Positions 24,830 to 33,485 of a stretch of 47,902 nt of DNA are shown in pieces. Below the pieces are notes generated by a model. The model was not told where the DNA came from. It did no database searches and saw only the letters and a program-made list of their open reading frames with translations. The DNA comes from Flammeovirgaceae bacterium UBA2371 (GTDB lineage: Bacteria; Bacteroidota; Bacteroidia; Cytophagales; Cyclobacteriaceae), in NCBI GenBank assembly GCA_002345965.1, contig DDTF01000007.1:1-47902 (forward strand). Direction: 5' to 3'. Position 1 is the stretch's first letter, and each line of letters starts with the position of its first letter. The position numbers were made by a program, and so were the translations under genes.

Positions 24830-26634
24830 ACGAAGGGCGGAAAGAAATACTGCAAATTATATTTATCCTGACCGGACTGGTTTTTTTAGTAAAATTATTC
24901 TCCATTCAGGTGTTGGATAATAAATATGCGGAGTTAGCTGACAGCAATGCCATTCTTCGTGAGGTGGAGTATCCTTTCCGGGGTCTTATTTACGACAGAA
25001 ATAATAAGCTGATTGTTTATAACACACCGGAGTTCGATATCAATGTGATCCGAAAGGATATCAAGGATTTTGACTCAGCGAAATTTTGTGCCGTTTTTCA
25101 AATGTCGCGCGAAGAACTTCGCAAGAAGTTTAATGAAATGCGTGCGCGAAAGGAGTATTCGCCTTATAAACCAACACTTTTTATTGATCGACTTTCCAAC
25201 GCGGAGTTTGCCAGGGTTCAAGATCATCTGGATGATTTTCCAGGATTATATGTGCAGGCACGAACCACAAGGTCTTACACTACCAAGGCGTTGGCCAATG
25301 CGCTCGGATACGTAAGTGAAATTTCGAAAGGACAGTTAGAGAGAGATCCATCGGGCATTTACAAACAAGGTGACTACATCGGTCAAAGTGGAATAGAAGC
25401 GTATTATGAAGAACAGCTTCGAGGTAAGCGTGGTGTTAAGTTTAAATTAAGGAACGTAAAGGGTATCGAAAAGGGCTCTTTTAAAGAGGGTGCTTATGAT
25501 ACTTTATCTGTACCAGGCAAAGATTTAGTTAGCAGTATTGATATCGACTTGCAGCAGTATGGGGAATTCCTTATGGCTGGCAAATCAGGAAGTATAGTAG
25601 CCATTGAGCCATCGTCTGGCGAAATCCTTACACTCGTGTCTGGGCCTTCCTATGATCCCAATTTGCTTACGGGCAGAAATTATAGTTCCAATTTTGTACA
25701 GATCAGCAACGATACCCTTAAACCTTTATTTACGCGTCCATTAATGGCACAGTACAGGCCGGGATCTATTTTTAAAATTGCGCAGGCCATGACCGCACTT
25801 CAGGAAGGTGTGATTACACCTGAAACCAGAATCCGTTGTGACAGATCTATTATCGGTTGCCATGGCGCTCACAGTAATGAGGATTTAAGAGGTGCGATAG
25901 AAAACTCATGTAATCCCTATTTTCATGGCGTGTTAAGAAGAATGTTGAACAAAGGAGTGTCCAACGATCCTTATGAGGACACCCGTATTGGGCTGGATGA
26001 GTGGAACAAACACATCAGGAGTTTTGGTTTTGGCGGAAGCCTGGGAGTGGATCTTCCAAATGAAAAAGGAGGATTGATTCCTAACTCCGCTTATTATGAT
26101 CGTGCTTACAATAATAGACCGTGGAAATTTTCGAACATTTATTCGCTTGCAATTGGGGAAGGAGAAAATCTGGTAGTGCCCATTCAGATGGCGAATTTCG
26201 CAGCAATCGTTGCCAACCGCGGTTTTTATTATAGACCCCACCTGATTAAAGCAATTGGTGATGAAGGTGCATTGGAGAAATACAAGGAGAAACAATTTAC
26301 AACCATTGACCCTGCTTATTTTGAGGTGGCTGTAGACGCCATGCAAAAAGTGGTTGAGTCTGGAACGGGGCAATATCGGGCAAAGCTACAAGACATCATT
26401 GTGTGTGGAAAAACGGGTACTGTACAAAACGATCCGCTACCCGACCACTCGGTATTTATTGCCTTCGCTCCAAAAGATAACCCCAAGATAGCGGTATCGG
26501 TTTATGTAGAAGATGCAGGCCAGGGTGCAAGAGCTGCAGCATCTATAGCCAGTTTGATTATTGAACGGTATCTGCTTGGAGAAACAAAAAGACCGCACAT
26601 CGAACGCTATGTGTTAGATGGTAAATTTTTATAA
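24826..26634 (+). CDS. mrdA: penicillin-binding protein 2 (elongasome transpeptidase)
   Basis: MrdA cross-links new peptidoglycan during elongation. The 602-residue class B PBP has a short cytoplasmic tail and membrane anchor (about 8-24), a pedestal domain (YPFRGLIYDRNNKLIVYN) and a transpeptidase domain with all three motifs: SIFK (RPGSIFKIAQAM), SCN (IENSCNPYF) and KTG (VCGKTGTVQ). It overlaps mreD by four bases and abuts rodA with no gap. Confidence 0.95.
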   Translation: MNEGRKEILQIIFILTGLVFLVKLFSIQVLDNKYAELADSNAILREVEYPFRGLIYDRNNKLIVYNTPEFDINVIRKDIKDFDSAKFCAVFQMSREELRKKFNEMRARKEYSPYKPTLFIDRLSNAEFARVQDHLDDFPGLYVQARTTRSYTTKALANALGYVSEISKGQLERDPSGIYKQGDYIGQSGIEAYYEEQLRGKRGVKFKLRNVKGIEKGSFKEGAYDTLSVPGKDLVSSIDIDLQQYGEFLMAGKSGSIVAIEPSSGEILTLVSGPSYDPNLLTGRNYSSNFVQISNDTLKPLFTRPLMAQYRPGSIFKIAQAMTALQEGVITPETRIRCDRSIIGCHGAHSNEDLRGAIENSCNPYFHGVLRRMLNKGVSNDPYEDTRIGLDEWNKHIRSFGFGGSLGVDLPNEKGGLIPNSAYYDRAYNNRPWKFSNIYSLAIGEGENLVVPIQMANFAAIVANRGFYYRPHLIKAIGDEGALEKYKEKQFTTIDPAYFEVAVDAMQKVVESGTGQYRAKLQDIIVCGKTGTVQNDPLPDHSVFIAFAPKDNPKIAVSVYVEDAGQGARAAASIASLIIERYLLGETKRPHIERYVLDGKFL

Positions 26635-27909
26635 TTGAGAAGAAGTAGCGACATATATGGTAAACTTGATTGGCCAACCATCTTCATTTATATGGCATTG
26701 GTCATATTGGGATGGTTCAATATCTACGCGGCCGTATATGACGAGACAGTGAGTCAGTCCATTTGGGATTTATCTCTCAATTCTGGCCGTCAACTTATTT
26801 TCATTGCAGCATCTCTTGTAATCATCATGGGCATCATTATTATAGACATGCGTTTCTATGAAGCGTTTGCCTATGTTGCCTTCGGTATTATACTTTTCCT
26901 ACTTGTATTAGTGCCCTTTATTGGAAAGGAAGTGGGAGGAAATAAGGCATGGATCGGTATTGGTTCGTTTGGAGTCCAACCTTCTGAGTTTGCAAAATTT
27001 ATTACAGCATTGGCCGTAGCCAAAATGATAGGTTCCGTTGGCTTCAAAATGGACAATTTCAGAAATCAGCTCATGTTGTTTGGCCTTATAGCATTACCTA
27101 TGGCGCTTATTCTCCTTCAAAAGGACACTGGAACAGCGCTTGTATTTACGTCTTTTGTTTTTTTATTTTTCAGAGAAGGGATGTCACCCTTTTTGATGAT
27201 CGTAGGAATTTGTGCTGCTTTCATTTTTATATTGACGCTCTTGATTCCTAATCAGCTCTACCTGCACGCAGGTATTTTAGTTGGTCTGGTGCTGCTAATT
27301 ATTTTAGGTAAAAAGAAGTTGAAGCGCATTACCGTGCTTACTGTGGGGGCAATTATTATCATGGGCGTGATTGAAAGTGTCGATTATGTGATTACGGATG
27401 TGCTAAAGCCTCACCAACAAAACAGAATAAAGGCACTTATCAATCCGGATGCAGATCCATTGGGATATGGATGGAATGTGACACAATCTAAAATCGCAAT
27501 TGGAAGTGGAGGATTTTTTGGCAAGGGATTTTTAAAGGGTACTCAAACAAAATTTGATTTTGTGCCCGAGCAGAGCACGGACTTTATTTTTTGTACCATT
27601 GGGGAGGAGTGGGGCTGGTTTGGAAGTTTTGTGGTGGTGACGCTTTTTATGGCTTTGCTTTTGCGTGTTGTATTTATTGCCGAAAGACAGAAGAGTCGCT
27701 TTGCGAGAGCTTATGGGTATGGGGTGGTAAGTATTTTCTTTTTCCACTTTGCAATTAATATTGGCATGACCATAGGATTATTTCCGGTAATTGGTATTCC
27801 CCTGCCGTTCTTCAGTTACGGAGGATCTGCATTATGGGGCTTTACGATTTTATTATTTATTCTCTTGAAGCTGGATGCCCATCGCGGTCAGGTACTGCAG
27901 CGTCTTTAG
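26635..27909 (+). CDS. rodA: SEDS peptidoglycan glycosyltransferase RodA
   Basis: RodA polymerises glycan strands with MrdA. The 424-residue protein has about ten membrane segments and the SEDS signatures VGGNKAWIGIGSFGVQPSEFAK and FVPEQSTDFIFCTIGEEWG, ending with GIPLPFFSYGGSALW. It is somewhat longer than the E. coli protein (370). The likely start is TTG at 26635, directly abutting the mrdA stop codon; the next in-frame ATG would remove part of the first segment. The coding end is three bases from the convergent gene. Confidence 0.95.
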   Translation: MRRSSDIYGKLDWPTIFIYMALVILGWFNIYAAVYDETVSQSIWDLSLNSGRQLIFIAASLVIIMGIIIIDMRFYEAFAYVAFGIILFLLVLVPFIGKEVGGNKAWIGIGSFGVQPSEFAKFITALAVAKMIGSVGFKMDNFRNQLMLFGLIALPMALILLQKDTGTALVFTSFVFLFFREGMSPFLMIVGICAAFIFILTLLIPNQLYLHAGILVGLVLLIILGKKKLKRITVLTVGAIIIMGVIESVDYVITDVLKPHQQNRIKALINPDADPLGYGWNVTQSKIAIGSGGFFGKGFLKGTQTKFDFVPEQSTDFIFCTIGEEWGWFGSFVVVTLFMALLLRVVFIAERQKSRFARAYGYGVVSIFFFHFAINIGMTIGLFPVIGIPLPFFSYGGSALWGFTILLFILLKLDAHRGQVLQRL

Positions 27910-27912
27910 GAG

Positions 27913-28887
27913 CTAGCTGAATCGCTTGTTTACCATTTCGATAAACTCCTCATATTCTTCAGATTCCCGATCCCAGTTTGAATAATGGGACTCCAAATAA
28001 CTTGTGGCCTCATCCAAGGTACTTAAGGAATCCAATTTGGTAACTGCATTATTGAATAAATCGAAATCTCCATTGAAGAGCATTTTGGTAAACATGAACT
28101 TCTGATTGATGGTGAGACGATTCTTGAGATCAGATATTTTTTGAAAATTGTCAGCAACTGTGGCCACCGGTTCTTTCTGCAATTGCTCGTTAATGTTGGC
28201 CTTTGGAACGTATTGTTTTTTTAGTGTTACGCCTGGGTCCGCCTTCTCGTATTTACTTTCATATAAATTTTCTACCTCGAGAGGAATAACTTGACTTAGC
28301 CGTTGCAGGTACGGCTCTACATCTTCGGGTGTAAAGTTGACCTCTTCAAGGATGTGGTCGAGCAGGGCAAACGCCTCATTTCCGGCAAGGGATTCCAGAC
28401 GTCTTTCTTCCAGTTTTTGAACGAGACTTTCCAGAGGCCTGTGATTTATTTTAATGTATTTGATTTCGTTTTTTAGTTCACTAACCCGAATATTTCCATT
28501 TCCGTGTTTGTCAAGTGTATCAGAATAAAAATCGTAGGGATCAAGTATAAGAAAAACGGTAAGTGTTACGCTTTTTTTCAATAGTGGAATAAAATGGTCC
28601 TTGGCAATTGAAATATTGTTAGACAGAACGTTTTGAAAATGAGTAAGGCTCTCCCTTACTTCTTTAGCGTCATAGTCAAAGTATGGGCTCTTATATTTTA
28701 CTGATTCCTGCTTCCAGGCTTTAAGCAATTCGCGTATAACAAACAGGTTGATTTGTTGGATATCGCATAACTTGAGAATGTCATTACCACTTATTTTTTG
28801 ACGCTGCGCAAAATATCCATCAGCAATTTTGGCGGAAAATGCGGCACTATATTCTTCTACTGCTTGCAAACTGATTTTTTCGTCCAT
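27913..28887 (-). CDS. conserved protein of unknown function with a Bacteroidota C-terminal module
   Basis: The 324-residue protein is soluble, acidic and mainly helical, with no signal peptide or membrane segment. The last 75 residues (ISDLKNRLTINQKFMFTKML, then FNGDFDLFNNAV and a Trp-containing acidic tail) resemble a short module I recognise at the C-terminus of other uncharacterised Bacteroidota proteins. The N-terminal 200 residues match no family I can name. It stands alone on the minus strand, convergent with rodA and divergent from the ferredoxin gene. Function unknown. Confidence 0.65.
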   Translation of the reverse strand: MDEKISLQAVEEYSAAFSAKIADGYFAQRQKISGNDILKLCDIQQINLFVIRELLKAWKQESVKYKSPYFDYDAKEVRESLTHFQNVLSNNISIAKDHFIPLLKKSVTLTVFLILDPYDFYSDTLDKHGNGNIRVSELKNEIKYIKINHRPLESLVQKLEERRLESLAGNEAFALLDHILEEVNFTPEDVEPYLQRLSQVIPLEVENLYESKYEKADPGVTLKKQYVPKANINEQLQKEPVATVADNFQKISDLKNRLTINQKFMFTKMLFNGDFDLFNNAVTKLDSLSTLDEATSYLESHYSNWDRESEEYEEFIEMVNKRFS

Positions 28888-28927
28888 CGCTTTTAAGGAT
28901 TCACTTTAAATGGCTTTCTTGTAAACG

Positions 28928-28942
28928 ATGGCACAATGCCAT
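28928..28942. repeat. inverted repeat between the unknown gene and the ferredoxin gene
   Basis: ATGGCA-CAA-TGCCAT is a perfect 6-base inverted repeat. With one bulged base it extends by AACG on the left and CGTT on the right. It lies in the 65-base divergent gap, 11 bases before the ferredoxin ATG. It may be an operator or an mRNA hairpin covering the start region. Confidence 0.4.
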
Positions 28943-28952
28943 TCGTTGCTTC

Positions 28953-29276
28953 ATGGTAAAGATAGTAATAGAAAATCTGGGCAGAAAAGAACTGCTGGTT
29001 AACAATCTGTCAAATACGGTTTTAACCCACCTTCAGGAGAACTTTCTGGATTGGATGCATGCTTGTGGTGCTAAAGGACGTTGTACAACCTGTAAAATGG
29101 TAGTAATCGATGGAATGGAAAACATTAACGAACTCACGAAGGCTGAATTGAAGTATAAAAATGCTGGGGCACTCCTCCACAATGAACGACTGACCTGTCA
29201 GGCTACCATTAATGGAGACATCACCATTAAAGTACCAGATTCAGGTAAACTGCCACACCTTACTTATTCTGACTAG
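28953..29276 (+). CDS. 2Fe-2S ferredoxin
   Basis: The 107-residue protein has a plant/adrenodoxin-type cluster pattern: Cys38, Cys44 and Cys47 (C-x5-C-x2-C in HACGAKGRCTTC) plus Cys82 (LTCQA). It should carry electrons in the cytoplasm. The partner is not evident; tdk and the PorZ-like gene follow. The ATG at 28953 leaves a gap of 65 bases from the divergent gene. Confidence 0.9.
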   Translation: MVKIVIENLGRKELLVNNLSNTVLTHLQENFLDWMHACGAKGRCTTCKMVVIDGMENINELTKAELKYKNAGALLHNERLTCQATINGDITIKVPDSGKLPHLTYSD

Positions 29277-29321
29277 AACCAGAAGAGTCAAGACTTCATA
29301 CAAAAGCCCTAAATTTACCAT

Positions 29322-29921
29322 ATGTTTATTGAGCGCAATCTGGGTAAAAGTGAGGGACATGGCAAAACCGGTTGGATTGAAGTGATTTGTGGCTGCATGT
29401 TTTCCGGAAAAACTGAAGAGTTGATACGGAGACTAAATAGGGCTCTCATAGCCAGGCAAAAGGTGGAAATTTTTAAACCGATTGTTGATAATCGTTACCA
29501 TCCAACTAACGTTGTATCACACAATGAACGTGAAGTAAGATCCACTCCAGTTAATTTTGCTAATGATATTCTCCTGCTAGCCGGCAGCTGCGATGTGGTG
29601 GGAATAGACGAGGCACAATTTTTTGATGACAGCATTGTTAATGTATGCAATACTTTGGCAAACAATGGAAAGCGTGTCGTGGTAGCCGGTCTTGACATGG
29701 ATTTTGAAGGGAATCCCTTTGGGCCGATGCCTAATTTGCTGGCGGTAGCGGAATTTGTAACCAAACTGCATGCAATATGTGCACAAACAGGGGAGTTAGC
29801 GTCTTTTTCCTATCGATTATCAAATGATGCTTCTCAGATAAGAGTGGGCGAAAAAGAGCTATATGAGGCGCGAAGCCGCGCCTCGTTCAATGAGGGCAAA
29901 AAAAAGGATGAGACAAAATGA
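29322..29921 (+). CDS. tdk: thymidine kinase
   Basis: Tdk phosphorylates thymidine for salvage. The 199-residue type II enzyme has the P-loop GCMFSGKT (24-31), the catalytic Glu in DEAQF (Glu97) and the lasso region. It departs from E. coli Tdk at the structural zinc site: only Cys153 of the four ligands remains (CAQT instead of CxxC; SRAS instead of CRKH). Its stop overlaps the start of the PorZ-like gene by four bases. A near-consensus -7 box (TAAATTTA, 29310-29317) ends four bases before the ATG. Confidence 0.93.
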   Translation: MFIERNLGKSEGHGKTGWIEVICGCMFSGKTEELIRRLNRALIARQKVEIFKPIVDNRYHPTNVVSHNEREVRSTPVNFANDILLLAGSCDVVGIDEAQFFDDSIVNVCNTLANNGKRVVVAGLDMDFEGNPFGPMPNLLAVAEFVTKLHAICAQTGELASFSYRLSNDASQIRVGEKELYEARSRASFNEGKKKDETK

Positions 29922-32152
29922 GAAAGAGAGTAATACCATGCTTTTTGACTGCGCTATTTTTGGTTTTGATCAAGGCCCCGATGTGGGCACAGGAAAATAT
30001 CCCTGTAGGTACATGGCGACTCCATCTTTCATTCAATGAGCTGCGTAGCATACTAGTTGGCCCCGACCAGATATGGGCAGCCAATGATGTTGGGGTAATC
30101 AAAGTAGAAAAAAAGGATCAGCAAATCTCAACCATTTCAAAAATAGACGGATTGAGCAGTGCGGTTATTTCGGCAATTGGCTATGACCAACAACGCAATA
30201 TGTTGTTGATAGGATTTGAAAATGGTTTACTCAATATTTTGAAGGATAATACAATTTCAGTTTACAGCAATCTGGCAAATTCTGCTGCTATTTCCGGGTC
30301 GCGCAAAATCAATCATGTGACTATCAATAGCTCACTGGCTTATTTATCAACGGATTTCGGTGTTGTGGTATTTGATTTGGACAAAACAGAGGTAAAAGAA
30401 ACCTATCGGGATTTGAGTGCCACTGGTGAAACCTTGATTATTAGAGAGTCGGTCATTTTTCAGGACTCTCTTTTTCTGGCTACAGAAAAGGGTGTATTGG
30501 CCGGTGCCATTAATGGAACTACCAATTTGCTGGACTTTAGAAATTGGAAGAGATACGAACAGGCTGATTTGAACAATCCAGTCAGCTCAATTACTCTCTT
30601 CAAAAATAGCATCTATGCAGCGATTGATTCAAAAGGAATTTTTCGTTTCCAGAATGGAACATGGATGCAGCAGGCCTTTTTGCAAACGGCAGTGTTTAAA
30701 AAAATTGCTGTTGGTAGTAGTAACCTGATCGTTACTACTTCGGATAAGGTGTGGTCTACTGATGGAGTAACTATTACAGAGGTTGCAACTGGATCGCTAA
30801 CAAAACCAAGTGATGCCCGTGAAGAAAATGGTACTGTTTGGGTAGCGGATGGGAAAAATGGAATTGTTGCTGTATTGGGAACAAGTGTGCAAAGCACTAA
30901 GCCAAATGGCCCTTCTTCCAACCTCAATTGGAGAATAAATTATTCTGGTGATAGGATAATCTATAGCAAGGGTGGATTTGTCAATTCGATTCCGCTTAAT
31001 AGAGACTACACTGTGGATCAGTTTATAAATGGACAATGGAGTGTTTTGTCATCGGTTCTAACAAAGGATATAACTGATCAGGTAAGAACAACCAATGCAA
31101 CATTCCTCTCCTCATTTGGTGATGGCCTGGAAAGAAAATCGGATGAGGGTTCTTTAATTTTTGATGAAACGAATAGTCCATTGGTAATCTCAAATCCAAC
31201 GGATCAACTCGTTTTGGTTCCGGCTATCGAAAGTGCTGCTGATGGAGTTTGGGTCGCTAATTATGGAGCCATCACGCCTTTACATTTTTTGTCAGCCACT
31301 TTAAATTGGGAGTCGTATTCATTCTCTCAGCCACAGGCTCAGTTTCCCATAGACCTGTTAGTGGACAGGAATGGTTGGGTTTGGATGATTATTGATCCAT
31401 CTAAAGGAGGGGGTATCGTAGTATTTAATAAATCCACCAACCAAAGTGTGTACCTCAATAATCTTGCTGGTAAAGGAGGTCTTCCTAGCGCTGCGGTAAG
31501 ATCAATTGCCATTGACCGCGAAGGTTGGGTATGGGTAGGCACAGACGAAGGGGTAGTATATTTCTCTAACCCAGGTAATGTTTTTAGTGCAAGCATTGAC
31601 GCCTCTAGACCGATTTTTGAAAATCGGTTTTTGTTAAGAGACGAAAAGGTAACAGCCATTGCAATAGATGGGGGCAATCGGAAGTGGCTTGGGTCAAACA
31701 ATGGAGTGTGGCTTTTTGATCAGACTGGAGAAAAACTTATTTATAATTTTACAATGGAAAATAGCCCGCTGCTGTCTGATAGAATCATCAGCATTACCAT
31801 CGATCCGATTAGTGGCGAAGTATTTTTTGGTACAGACAAGGGCATGGCTTCCTTTAGGTCAACGGCAACGCAAAGTACCAATAGATTTGCTGACGTAAAG
31901 ATTTTCCCTAATCCAGTTAATGCAGATTTTAACGGACAAGTAGCAATCAATGGCTTGTACAGAGATGCCATTGTAAAAATCACGGATATGGGGGGAAGGC
32001 TTATTTGGCAAACACAAGCCAATGGTGGCACGGCCATTTGGAATGCAAGGCAGGTAAATGGAAACCGGGTGAACACCGGAATGTATCTTGTCTTTGCAAC
32101 AGCTGAGGATGGATCAGAGAGACATGTGGGAAAAATTGCCGTCATAGAATAA
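29918..32152 (+). CDS. porZ: PorZ-like type IX secretion protein with two-component-propeller repeats
   Basis: The 744-residue protein has a signal peptide (FLTALFLVLIKAPMWAQE). Beta-propeller repeats of the two-component-regulator type follow, with recurring blocks such as WVWVGTDEGVVYF and GGNRKWLGSNNGVWLF. It ends in a type IX C-terminal sorting domain (about 660-744, VKIFPNPVNADF, then NTGMYLVFATAEDG). This is the architecture of PorZ, which delivers A-LPS to the attachment complex of the type IX system and is about this size. It overlaps tdk by four bases and recO by one base. Confidence 0.8.
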   Translation: MRKRVIPCFLTALFLVLIKAPMWAQENIPVGTWRLHLSFNELRSILVGPDQIWAANDVGVIKVEKKDQQISTISKIDGLSSAVISAIGYDQQRNMLLIGFENGLLNILKDNTISVYSNLANSAAISGSRKINHVTINSSLAYLSTDFGVVVFDLDKTEVKETYRDLSATGETLIIRESVIFQDSLFLATEKGVLAGAINGTTNLLDFRNWKRYEQADLNNPVSSITLFKNSIYAAIDSKGIFRFQNGTWMQQAFLQTAVFKKIAVGSSNLIVTTSDKVWSTDGVTITEVATGSLTKPSDAREENGTVWVADGKNGIVAVLGTSVQSTKPNGPSSNLNWRINYSGDRIIYSKGGFVNSIPLNRDYTVDQFINGQWSVLSSVLTKDITDQVRTTNATFLSSFGDGLERKSDEGSLIFDETNSPLVISNPTDQLVLVPAIESAADGVWVANYGAITPLHFLSATLNWESYSFSQPQAQFPIDLLVDRNGWVWMIIDPSKGGGIVVFNKSTNQSVYLNNLAGKGGLPSAAVRSIAIDREGWVWVGTDEGVVYFSNPGNVFSASIDASRPIFENRFLLRDEKVTAIAIDGGNRKWLGSNNGVWLFDQTGEKLIYNFTMENSPLLSDRIISITIDPISGEVFFGTDKGMASFRSTATQSTNRFADVKIFPNPVNADFNGQVAINGLYRDAIVKITDMGGRLIWQTQANGGTAIWNARQVNGNRVNTGMYLVFATAEDGSERHVGKIAVIE

Positions 32153-32814
32153 TGCTTCACAAGACCAAAGGAATCGTTTTTCGTTTAACTCCGTACGGAG
32201 AAACTTCCATTATTGTAAATATTTTCACTGAAGCATTTGGCTTGCAAAGTTACATCGTAAATGGAGTAAGGTCTAAGTCGGGAAAAAACAAGATTGCCAT
32301 GTATCAGCCTTTGACTCTATTGGATCTTGTTGTTTACCATAAAGAGAATGCCGGTATTCTGAGGATAAAGGAAGCAACATGTGCTTATCCGTATCATCAC
32401 ATGCAATTGGATTCCAAAAAGTCTTGCATTGGTCTGTTTATGTGCGAAATATTAAATAAGACTGTTAAGGAGCAGGCGCATGCAGGTGAGTTGTGCAATT
32501 TTATCTTTGATTCGTTGATAAAACTTGATGCGCTTGATCATCCTGAAAATTTCCACATAATATTTCTTATAAAGCTTAGCAAATACCTTGGGTTTGGTCC
32601 TTTTGCTAAAATAGAATTAGGTGCACTGATGTTGAACGATGAGGAAGATGACATTCTTGATCAATTGCTCGTAAGTGATTATGGGAGTATGTTGAAATTG
32701 AGCAATGGACAAAGGAGAAATCTGCTGGATGCCTTCTTACGGTTTTATGGGAGTCATGTAGATGCAATGGGAACCATTAAATCCGTGCAGGTATTGCGTG
32801 AAGTGTTAAGCTAG
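32152..32814 (+). CDS. recO: DNA repair protein RecO
   Basis: RecO loads RecA on SSB-coated DNA together with RecR. The 220-residue protein starts with the OB-fold (TKGIVFRLTPYGETSIIVNIFTEAFG) and continues with the helical domain (LFMCEILNKTVKEQ, KYLGFGP). It lacks the zinc-binding Cys cluster found in some RecO proteins. The ATG overlaps the porZ stop (taATG). Its TAG and the stop of the convergent response regulator share the palindrome CTAG at 32811-32814. Confidence 0.9.
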   Translation: MLHKTKGIVFRLTPYGETSIIVNIFTEAFGLQSYIVNGVRSKSGKNKIAMYQPLTLLDLVVYHKENAGILRIKEATCAYPYHHMQLDSKKSCIGLFMCEILNKTVKEQAHAGELCNFIFDSLIKLDALDHPENFHIIFLIKLSKYLGFGPFAKIELGALMLNDEEDDILDQLLVSDYGSMLKLSNGQRRNLLDAFLRFYGSHVDAMGTIKSVQVLREVLS

Positions 32815-33485
32815 AGGAGTTCTAAGCGGAATCCCACTCCGTGATAATTCACGATTTGAATGGTAGCGTCATGCTTTAGGTATTTGCGCAGTTTGGAAAT
32901 AAACACGTCCAGGCTCCTTCCCATAAAATAATCATCGTCACCCCAAATGGCCTTAAGTATTTCTTCGCGTTTCAAGACCCTGTCTTTGTTGTGATACAAA
33001 AGTTTCAATACCTCTGCTTCTTTCTGAGTGAGTATTTTTGTTTCATTTTTGTGCACGAGCGAGATGCTATTCCCATCAAATTGATAAGACCCGATAGAAA
33101 AGAAATCTTCTGATTTACTATTGGTGCTCCTTCTGAGGAAAACATCAATCCTACAGTACAGTTCTTCCATACTAAAGGGCTTTACAATATAGTCGTCCCC
33201 ACCGCTTTCGAAGCCCATGATTTTATCTTCAATTAGACCCTTGGCGGTAACAAATAAGATCGGTATGTTTTGGTCTTTAGTTCTAAAGGATTGGGCCAAA
33301 GAAAATCCATCCTTTTTGGGGAGCATAACATCCAAAATACATAGATCAAATGACTGGCTAATAAAACATTGGTATGCCTCATCACCATCAGTACAAAGCT
33401 TCACATCAAATTGTTTACGGGTAAGATTGTCTTTGATGACAAAACCCAACCCAGGATCATCTTCTACTAATAATATTCGGGTCAT
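32811..33485 (-). CDS. OmpR-family response regulator (RprY-like)
   Basis: The 224-residue protein has a receiver domain (phospho-acceptor Asp52 in LCILDVMLPKKDG; VTAKG and IVKPFSMEEL) and a winged-helix DNA-binding domain (about 125-224). Its pattern resembles RprY of Bacteroides, but orthology is not proven. It is translated after the histidine kinase with a four-base overlap (ATGA). It may bind the phased TTAAC repeats upstream of its operon. Confidence 0.9.
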   Translation of the reverse strand: MTRILLVEDDPGLGFVIKDNLTRKQFDVKLCTDGDEAYQCFISQSFDLCILDVMLPKKDGFSLAQSFRTKDQNIPILFVTAKGLIEDKIMGFESGGDDYIVKPFSMEELYCRIDVFLRRSTNSKSEDFFSIGSYQFDGNSISLVHKNETKILTQKEAEVLKLLYHNKDRVLKREEILKAIWGDDDYFMGRSLDVFISKLRKYLKHDATIQIVNYHGVGFRLELL

